Assembly: GCA_020441735.1 (NCBI GenBank)
Contig: JAGRLQ010000251.1
Coordinates: 1 to 15,704, forward strand
Direction of reading: 5' to 3'
DNA length: 15,704 bases
From: Nitratireductor sp.
Lineage (GTDB): Bacteria; Pseudomonadota; Alphaproteobacteria; Rhizobiales; Rhizobiaceae
Shown: one piece after another, positions 1 to 4,974 of the stretch
How positions within the stretch are numbered: position 1 is the first letter of the stretch
Layout: every line of letters starts with the position of its first letter
Notes under the pieces: generated by a model
Database searches by the model: none
Seen by the model: only the letters and a program-made list of their open reading frames with translations
What the model was told of the DNA's origin: nothing
Position numbers and translations under genes: made by a program

Positions 1-1381
1 TCAGCGCCTGCACGATGGGCAGGCCAAGACCCGTCCCCTGTTCGGCGCTCTTGATGGCAATCGAGCCCTGGCCGAAAGAGGAAAGCACGACGGGAATTTC
101 GTCTTCGGGAATACCAGGGCCGGTATCACGTACCGAGAAATACTGGCCGCCAAGCGTTGTCCACCCCACGGTAATGGTGATCCTGCCGCCGGTGGGCGTG
201 AATTTCAGTGCGTTGGAAAGCAGGTTGAGCGCAATCTGGCGCACTGCCTTTTCGTCAGCCCAGATCAGCGGCAGGTTTTCTTCCACCTGAAGCGAGATTT
301 CGACGCCCTTGGTACGCGCTTTCAGCGCTACCATCTGGTTTGCCTCCTCGATGATGTGGGCGAGTTTTATCGCCTCCTCCCTCAATTCGTAGCGGCCGGC
401 TTCGACGCGGGAGAGATCGAGGATTTCATTGATCACCTTGAGCAGATGGGTTCCCGAGGCATGGATATCGGAGATGTAGCCCTTGTAGGTGTCGTTGCCG
501 AGGGGGCCGAGCACCTCCGACTGCATGACTTCGGAAAAGCCGAGAATGGCGTTGAGCGGAGTGCGCAACTCGTGGCTCATGGTGGCCAGAAAGCGCGACT
601 TGGCGAGGTTTGCCTCCTCGGCGCGGCGGCGTGCCTCTTCCGACATTGATTTGGCGGTTTCCAGTTCGGCGATCAGGTTTTCGCGTTCATGGTGATGGGC
701 AAGCGCCGACAGGATCGAAATCCGGAAGCGGTTGGCGACGAAATAGAAAAACACCTGAGAGCCAATCAGAATGCCGCCCATGACCAGCGGTGCCGGCTGG
801 AAGGTCAGTATCAGGCGCAGTGCCAGCACGATGGTTGGCGGTGCCGATGTCATCAGCAGGTGGGCGCCGAAACTGTGCGACAGCATCATCGTAACCGCCT
901 GGAAGACCAGAATGGCAGAGAACTGGATGATCAGGAAGGTGTCGGCGATGTTGCAACTGGCGCAATGGTAGAACGCGAAGGTCGACCAGGCGAAGGCCAC
1001 CAGCAGTTGCGCGCCCATGAAACGGTGACGCCATTTCGGCAGTTCTTTTTCGTCACTATCGGTTTGCAGATAGCGGTTGCTGACAGCCAGCAGCACACCA
1101 TAGGACAGGATGACGATTGTGGCCCAGTAGGCAGCCAGCATGGCACCGACCCATTGGGTCGAGACCATGGCAATGATCATCACGAAAAGTGGCAGGGCGA
1201 GCTTTGCGTTGACGTGGTTTTCGGCATAGGAGTGCAGCCGCTCGACCTCGTATTTCACCGGCCGGTGCATGCTGGAAGACGCGTATTTGCGCGCCTCGCT
1301 GATCATCTTGCCGGAGGCGGAACGGCGCTTGGTGCGGTCGACAATATTCTTGTCGGTGGATTGTGACTGCCTCTGGCTCAT
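1..1381 (-). CDS. membrane sensor histidine kinase, PleC/DivJ-like core (3' end cut by window)
   Basis: Likely an inner-membrane sensor kinase that autophosphorylates on histidine and passes phosphate to a response regulator. Reading from ATG at 1381, residues 1-60 are polar. About six hydrophobic segments follow between residues 61 and 217, then a charged, coiled-coil-like linker (about 226-262). The HisKA domain has its H-box MSHELRTPLNAILGFSEVM, with phospho-acceptor His270 at 574-572. The ATPase domain shows the N-box (LNLLSNALKFTP), the G1 box DTGPGIP and the G2 box GTGLGLP at the very edge. The last few dozen residues lie outside the window. The stretch after the H-box (GPLGN, DIHASG, HLL, INEILDLSRVEAGRYEL) is typical of PleC/DivJ/PdhS kinases that act on DivK; this family assignment is from memory of those proteins. 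No PAS domain is visible. A Cys-x2-Cys (C140, C143) lies in the loop after the third hydrophobic segment. An in-frame ATG at 1414 would add 11 residues; 1381 is preferred for its weak CAGGG-like ribosome site. Substrate and signal are unknown. Confidence 0.88.
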   Translation of the reverse strand, partial: MSQRQSQSTDKNIVDRTKRRSASGKMISEARKYASSSMHRPVKYEVERLHSYAENHVNAKLALPLFVMIIAMVSTQWVGAMLAAYWATIVILSYGVLLAVSNRYLQTDSDEKELPKWRHRFMGAQLLVAFAWSTFAFYHCASCNIADTFLIIQFSAILVFQAVTMMLSHSFGAHLLMTSAPPTIVLALRLILTFQPAPLVMGGILIGSQVFFYFVANRFRISILSALAHHHERENLIAELETAKSMSEEARRRAEEANLAKSRFLATMSHELRTPLNAILGFSEVMQSEVLGPLGNDTYKGYISDIHASGTHLLKVINEILDLSRVEAGRYELREEAIKLAHIIEEANQMVALKARTKGVEISLQVEENLPLIWADEKAVRQIALNLLSNALKFTPTGGRITITVGWTTLGGQYFSVRDTGPGIPEDEIPVVLSSFGQGSIAIKSAEQGTGLGLPIVQAL

Positions 1382-1552
1382 GCCCTGGTTTCCGGCCCGG
1401 TTTGCGGCCTGCATGGATGGCGCGTGCCACCGGTTTGGCCGTTCCGCTCAATGCTGCTCTTCCCGGTAAACGGAAAAGGGTTTGATGGGGATGCCGGCTG
1501 ACTGTTAGGAAACCTAGAAAAGAATGGTTAACATCCTGTTTAGATTCGGCTT
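1382..1552. promoter_or_regulatory. divergent intergenic region between histidine kinase and nuclease operon
   Basis: These 171 bases separate the minus-strand kinase from the plus-strand nuclease operon and must carry promoters for both. The part from about 1501 to 1550 is clearly more AT-rich than the surroundings. It holds a CtrA-like motif, annotated separately. I could not assign a convincing -35/-10 pair. Confidence 0.5.
1524..1542 (-). promoter_or_regulatory. CtrA-like binding site (TTAACCAT)
   Basis: The minus strand reads TAAA-CAGGATG-TTAACCAT. It matches the 8-mer TTAACCAT exactly and the gapped CtrA consensus TTAA-N7-TTAAC at 8 of 9 fixed positions. CtrA is the alphaproteobacterial cell-cycle regulator. 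The site lies about 143 bases before the kinase start and about 10 bases before the first possible nuclease start, so it could serve either gene. This is a motif match only; chance occurrence of an 8-mer is not negligible. Confidence 0.4.
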
Positions 1553-2257
1553 TTGCAAAGCCCGTCGCAGCGGCTTGAAAGCGGGGATTTCTTGGGTTTT
1601 CGAGGTAATCGGTATCGCGGTGGCGGGTCTTCCGGCCGCCTTTCCCCGTGGCGGCGGCGCTTGCGCAAGGTTGCCGACTATTTTGCTGCCGCCAGTCTGA
1701 TGCTGGTGGTGGCGGTAGGCGCTGCCTGGTTTGCCCGGCTGGGCGAACAGGAAGTGCGCGGCGCATTCAGGGTGCTAGATGGCGACAGTCTGGAACTGGG
1801 CACCCAGCGCTACCGGCTGCAGGGTATCGACGCGCCGGAATATACCCAGACCTGCCAAAGAAACGGGGCCGCATGGCCCTGCGGACGGGAAGCGGCGCGG
1901 CAATTGCGCCGACTGATGCGTCAAGGTGGCATCGCCTGTGTTGGTGGCGAGATCGACAAGTATGGCCGTCTGCTGGTGGTCTGCAGGCGAGGAGAGGCCG
2001 ATATCAACCGGCAGATGGTGCTGGAAGGATGGGCAGTAGCCTTCGGCAACTACGAGGCAGAAGAGCGTCTTGCACGCCAGAACGGCAGCGGCATCTGGGT
2101 AGGAGACTTCGAGCGGCCGCGTGACTGGCGCGAATTGCATGGCAAAGCAAACGAGGAGACGGATTCCGGCGGCAGTTCGGTGGCGGGCCTGGCCAACAGC
2201 CTTGCCAACCGAGGCAGGCTGTGGTTGCGATCGATGGCAAACTGGTTTGGAGAGTAG
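1553..2257 (+). CDS. thermonuclease (SNase-like) family protein, membrane-anchored or exported
   Basis: Staphylococcal-nuclease-fold protein expected to hydrolyse nucleic acids outside the cytoplasm. Counting from TTG at 1553, an Arg-rich start (about residues 20-39) and one hydrophobic segment (about 43-60) form a signal anchor or signal peptide. The nuclease domain follows (about 70-185). Catalytic and metal residues of the staphylococcal enzyme have clear counterparts: D78 in VLDGDSL, R88 in YRLQGIDAPE, D93, E96, and R139 in KYGRLL. The active site therefore looks intact. Three or four Cys (C101, C110, C129, C144) could form disulfides. The start is uncertain: no good ATG exists before 1700, which would cut the hydrophobic segment. 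TTG at 1553 has no ribosome site, whereas TTG at 1592 follows GGGGAT. The stop lies 5 bases before the GST start, so the two are co-transcribed. Confidence 0.82.
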   Translation: MQSPSQRLESGDFLGFRGNRYRGGGSSGRLSPWRRRLRKVADYFAAASLMLVVAVGAAWFARLGEQEVRGAFRVLDGDSLELGTQRYRLQGIDAPEYTQTCQRNGAAWPCGREAARQLRRLMRQGGIACVGGEIDKYGRLLVVCRRGEADINRQMVLEGWAVAFGNYEAEERLARQNGSGIWVGDFERPRDWRELHGKANEETDSGGSSVAGLANSLANRGRLWLRSMANWFGE

Positions 2258-2262
2258 AAGCG

Positions 2263-2877
2263 ATGCGGTTGCATGATGGAGGGCGGGCGCCCAATCCCCG
2301 CAGGGTGCAGATTTTCCTCAAGGAGAAGGGCATCGAGATCGAGCGCGTGCAATACGATATCAATGCGCTGGAACAGAAGTCGGAAGCCTTCACGAAAATG
2401 AACCCGATGCAGACCCTGCCGGTGCTGGAACTCGATGATGGCACGTTTCTGTCGGAAACCGTGGCGATCTGCCGTTACTTCGACGAAACGGTGCCGGAGC
2501 ACAATCTGATGGGGAAAACCCCGCTGGAAAAGGCGCAGATCGAGATGTGGCAGCGGCGGGCGGAAATTAATTTCCTCCTGCCGGTAGCCTTCAGCTTCCG
2601 CCATCTGCATCCCGGTGCCGGTAAAATCGAGCCGGTGCAGATTGCCGAGTGGGGCGAGATCAACCAGGGCAGGGCTGCCCGCTTCATGGGCATCCTCGAC
2701 CGGGAACTCGCTAGCCGGGACTACATTGCCGGCGACCGCTTCACGATTGCCGATATCACGGCTTTCGTTGCCTGCCAGTTCATGAAGCCGGCGCGCATTT
2801 CCATGGATGCTGCGCATGGCAGCCTGAAGGCCTGGTTTGAACGTGTCGGCGCACGGCCATCGACGGCTTTCGATTGA
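2263..2877 (+). CDS. glutathione S-transferase family protein
   Basis: Cytosolic GST of 204 residues, a usual length for bacterial members. It likely conjugates glutathione to, or reduces, small electrophiles; the substrate is unknown. The N-terminal thioredoxin-like domain (about 1-78) starts MRLHDGGRAPNPRRV. It contains the cis-proline loop TLPVLE (P53) and the glutathione gamma-glutamyl contact motif SETVAI (E65-T66). The helical C-terminal domain carries the N-capping box region RFTIADITAF. ATG at 2263 is chosen over the upstream in-frame GTG at 2221 because GGAGAG lies just before it and family members begin at this point. Second gene of the nuclease-GST-glycosylase operon. Confidence 0.9.
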   Translation: MRLHDGGRAPNPRRVQIFLKEKGIEIERVQYDINALEQKSEAFTKMNPMQTLPVLELDDGTFLSETVAICRYFDETVPEHNLMGKTPLEKAQIEMWQRRAEINFLLPVAFSFRHLHPGAGKIEPVQIAEWGEINQGRAARFMGILDRELASRDYIAGDRFTIADITAFVACQFMKPARISMDAAHGSLKAWFERVGARPSTAFD

Positions 2878-2890
2878 GGGCTTCACGCGG

Positions 2891-3532
2891 GTGGCGGAAA
2901 ACCTCAAAACGCTGCACCGCGATATCCGCCGGTGCCGGGTGTGCATCGAACAGCCGCTTCGCATTGCGCTGCCGCATGAGCCGCGGCCTGTTGCGGTTCT
3001 GTCGCCCACGGCGCGTGTCGCCATTTGCGGCCAGGCGCCGGGTATTCGCGTGCACAAGTCCGGCGTGCCGTTTACCGATCCATCGGGCGACCGGCTGCGG
3101 GAATGGATGGGGATTTCAAGCGAAGTCTTCTACGATGCTGCCCGCATCGCCATCGTGCCAATGGGGTTCTGCTTCCCCGGTTACGACAAGAATGGTGGCG
3201 ATCTGCCGCCGAGGCGGGAATGCCGCCAGACCTGGCATGACCGGGTGTTTGCCGCCATGCCGCAGCTGGAACTGAAACTGGTTATCGGCGGTGCGGCCTT
3301 TGCCTATCATCTTGGAAGAGATGCAGCGAAGTCCGTCACAAATACCGTTGTCGACTGGGAGCGCTATTTCAACGGGGAACACCTGTCCGATGGCGAGACG
3401 GAACAATCAGCCTGCCGGGTGATCCCGCTGCCCCATCCTTCCTGGCGCAACAATGCATGGTTGAAGAAAAACCCGTGGTTTGAAAAGGACTTGCTGCCTG
3501 TCCTTCGCAAAACGATTCAGGCAATGGTTTGA
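2891..3532 (+). CDS. uracil-DNA glycosylase family protein, family-4-like with 4Fe-4S cysteines
   Basis: Probable base-excision repair glycosylase of the uracil-DNA glycosylase superfamily (213 residues from GTG 2891). Motif A is GQAPG (residues 47-51), followed by SGVPFTDPSGDRL. The C-terminal catalytic motif is PHPSWRNN (about 181-188). Cysteines C15, C18, C94 and C111 match in order and spacing the four cluster ligands of family 4 enzymes (CxxC, long gap, C, about 16 residues, C). Motif A has Gln where typical family 4 enzymes have Glu, so activity or specificity may differ. Start choice: GTG 2891 has GAGGG about 10 bases upstream and gives the expected N-terminus near the CxxC. TTG 2837, preceded by GAAGG, would overlap the GST gene by 41 bases and add 18 residues. 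Third gene of the operon. Confidence 0.85.
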   Translation: MAENLKTLHRDIRRCRVCIEQPLRIALPHEPRPVAVLSPTARVAICGQAPGIRVHKSGVPFTDPSGDRLREWMGISSEVFYDAARIAIVPMGFCFPGYDKNGGDLPPRRECRQTWHDRVFAAMPQLELKLVIGGAAFAYHLGRDAAKSVTNTVVDWERYFNGEHLSDGETEQSACRVIPLPHPSWRNNAWLKKNPWFEKDLLPVLRKTIQAMV

Positions 3533-3675
3533 GCGACCGTTCGCCGGGTATGACGGTCTGCGGCGATCTGGCAACGTATGGGATATTTTTTCAATAGATG
3601 GCCAGAATCCGGTTGACCAGGAGAACTTCATTCTATTCTCTTTTGATTTTGCTCATATTGTTTGCGAGTTTGTCC
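3533..3675 (+). promoter_or_regulatory. intergenic leader before lrp with interleaved inverted repeats
   Basis: This gap separates the glycosylase operon from the Lrp/AsnC gene. Just after the glycosylase stop, GACCGT (3535-3540) can pair with ACGGTC (3553-3558), and TCGCCG (3541-3546) with CGGCGA (3561-3566). The pairs interleave, so the hairpins are alternatives rather than simultaneous. The rest (about 3575-3675) is T-rich and includes TTGACC (3613-3618) and TATTCT (3634-3639), 15 bases apart, a weak promoter candidate. The leader is open in the lrp frame from ATG 3598. Confidence 0.4.
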
Positions 3676-4149
3676 ATGGATCGCACCGACCGGAAAATTC
3701 TCTCCATCCTGCAGGAAGACGCAACGATGCCGGTCGCCGACATTGCCAGAAAGGTCGGGCTTTCAACCACACCGTGCTGGCGGCGCATCCAGAAACTGGA
3801 AGAAGACAAGGTCATCGAGCGGCGGGTGGCCGTGCTCAGTCCTTCCAAGGTCAATGTCGGTGTGACGGTGTTCGTTTCAATCCGCACCGACAAGCACAAT
3901 GCGGAGTGGCTGAAGCGGTTTTCGGAAGTGATTACCAAAATGCCGGAAGTGGTCGGTTTTTACCGAATGAGTGGGCAGATCGACTATCTGCTCAAGGTGG
4001 TGGTGCCGGATATCGCTGCCTATGACGCCGTTTACAAACGGCTCGTTTCCGACATTGAGATCGAGGATGTCTCATCGACATTTGCCATGGAGCGCATCAA
4101 GGATACGATGACGCTGCCGCTCGACTACATGGCGATCGATAAGCCGTGA
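3676..4149 (+). CDS. Lrp/AsnC family transcriptional regulator
   Basis: DNA-binding regulator of 157 residues, the normal Lrp/AsnC length, probably responding to an amino acid. It begins with the classic MDRTDRKILSILQ helix. The helix-turn-helix runs to about residue 45, with the recognition part STTPCWRRIQKLEEDKVI. The ligand-binding RAM domain follows (about 65-140), with GFYRMSGQIDYLL as its signature. ATG at 3676 matches family starts although its ribosome site is poor. An in-frame ATG at 3598 would prepend 26 mostly basic-then-hydrophobic residues. The gene is convergent with alkD, 4 bases from its stop. The target is unknown: these regulators often act on an adjacent transporter or enzyme gene, and none is obvious here. 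Confidence 0.93.
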   Translation: MDRTDRKILSILQEDATMPVADIARKVGLSTTPCWRRIQKLEEDKVIERRVAVLSPSKVNVGVTVFVSIRTDKHNAEWLKRFSEVITKMPEVVGFYRMSGQIDYLLKVVVPDIAAYDAVYKRLVSDIEIEDVSSTFAMERIKDTMTLPLDYMAIDKP

Positions 4150-4153
4150 TTGC

Positions 4154-4855
4154 CTAACCAGCCGCGCGCTTCTCAAGCCGCGCAAGCAGCACTTCGCTTT
4201 CCAGTTCCTTCACTGCGTCGCGGCCGATCCAGGAAGCGGTCTTGTCTGCTGAAGCGGCGAGCTTTCGCGAAAGTTCAAGCGCTGCTGCGTGAAGCGTCAG
4301 ATTGCGTTTGCCGATCTGGCGCAGTGCCCAGTTGACCGCCTTCTTGACGAAGTTCCGGCTGTCGGTGGATGCTGCCTCGATCATCGACAAATAGGCAAGG
4401 AAGGTCTCATCAGGCAGTTTTTTCTGATGTACCGCCCGCCAGGCGATGGTGGAAAAGGCGGCACGGCGGACAAATTCACGCTCATCCATGTGCCAGTCCC
4501 GGATGGCGTCTTCTGCGGGTTCAACCCGGTCGAAGAGATTGCCGCAGACCTGGTCGCAGATATCCCATGAATCGAAGCCGGAGACCCAATCCTCCATCAT
4601 GGCGCGGGTGACCCTGGCTGGCTCGGCAACCAGACTGGCCAGAATGCGGGCTTCGAGGATGCCGGTATCCCACAGTGTCAGTGCAAGGGCGTGATCCTTA
4701 CGGGTTTCCCTCGCGATTGCACGGATGGCAGGCTTCGGTACGCCAAGTGCCTTGTCCGCCGGAATGCCGAAACGCGCCATCCCGGCGCGGTTCTCCTCTT
4801 TTGCTTCTGCCTTGAGACGATCGATCAGTTCTTCGGCAGACATTAGTGGCTTCAT
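4154..4855 (-). CDS. DNA alkylation repair protein, AlkD-like HEAT-repeat glycosylase
   Basis: All-helical protein of 233 residues, the usual AlkD size, likely removing positively charged alkylated bases from DNA. Family marks include MARFGIP and GVPKPAIRAIAR near the N-terminus, the substrate-pocket region SWDICDQVC (W97, D98, D101), RRAAFSTIAWR (R130/R131) and the conserved KKAVNWALRQIGKRN stretch. Exact assignment of the catalytic Asp/Arg pair would need an alignment. Start at ATG 4855; ATG 4843 (MSAEELIDRL) is an alternative, and neither has a strong ribosome site. The gene is convergent with lrp and divergent from the acylase. Confidence 0.9.
   Translation of the reverse strand: MKPLMSAEELIDRLKAEAKEENRAGMARFGIPADKALGVPKPAIRAIARETRKDHALALTLWDTGILEARILASLVAEPARVTRAMMEDWVSGFDSWDICDQVCGNLFDRVEPAEDAIRDWHMDEREFVRRAAFSTIAWRAVHQKKLPDETFLAYLSMIEAASTDSRNFVKKAVNWALRQIGKRNLTLHAAALELSRKLAASADKTASWIGRDAVKELESEVLLARLEKRAAG
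4164..4183 (+). terminator. candidate lrp terminator hairpin inside the alkD 3' end
   Basis: GCGCGCTT, loop CTC, then AAGC-C-GCGC form an 8-bp GC-rich stem with one bulged C, 15 bases after the lrp stop. It lies wholly within the last codons of alkD on the opposite strand. No T-run follows, so intrinsic termination is only possible, not shown. Confidence 0.3.
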
Positions 4856-4974
4856 GGCGATATCCGGCCGGTGATTTGTAATCGCCGAAGCTTGCCATTG
4901 CCGGGCGGCGGCGGCAATGTCTCACGGATTCCCGGCGGCACTTCCGGGAAGGGGCAATGGGGAGGAGAAGGGAC
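4856..4974. promoter_or_regulatory. divergent alkD/acylase promoter region with two inverted repeats
   Basis: A 119-base region between divergent genes. Repeat one is CATTGCCG (4896-4903) with CGGCAATG (4912-4919); repeat two is TTCCCGG (4929-4935) with CCGGGAA (4944-4950). Both have perfect arms and an 8-base spacer, and their centres are 32 bases apart, close to three helical turns. They could be operators or RNA hairpins just before the acylase ribosome site. Confidence 0.45.
4961..4972 (+). promoter_or_regulatory. strong ribosome binding site for the acylase
   Basis: GGAGGAGAAGGG lies two bases before ATG 4975. This purine-rich Shine-Dalgarno block sets 4975 as the start; the in-frame ATG at 4957 lies upstream of it and would make the block coding. 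Confidence 0.75.

Noticed and set aside
689..1366. Long plus-strand open frame opposite the histidine kinase
   Set aside because: It is antisense to a clear kinase reading frame, is rich in Gln/His/Arg/Asp with no family motif, and is a by-product of GC-rich codon use.
2050..3057. 335-codon minus-strand open frame across the nuclease, GST and glycosylase genes
   Set aside because: It spans the ends of three well-supported genes on the other strand and shows no recognisable domain.
3613..3639. TTGACC-N15-TATTCT as an lrp promoter
   Set aside because: The spacer is too short and the -10 is poor; kept only as a weak note in the leader entry.
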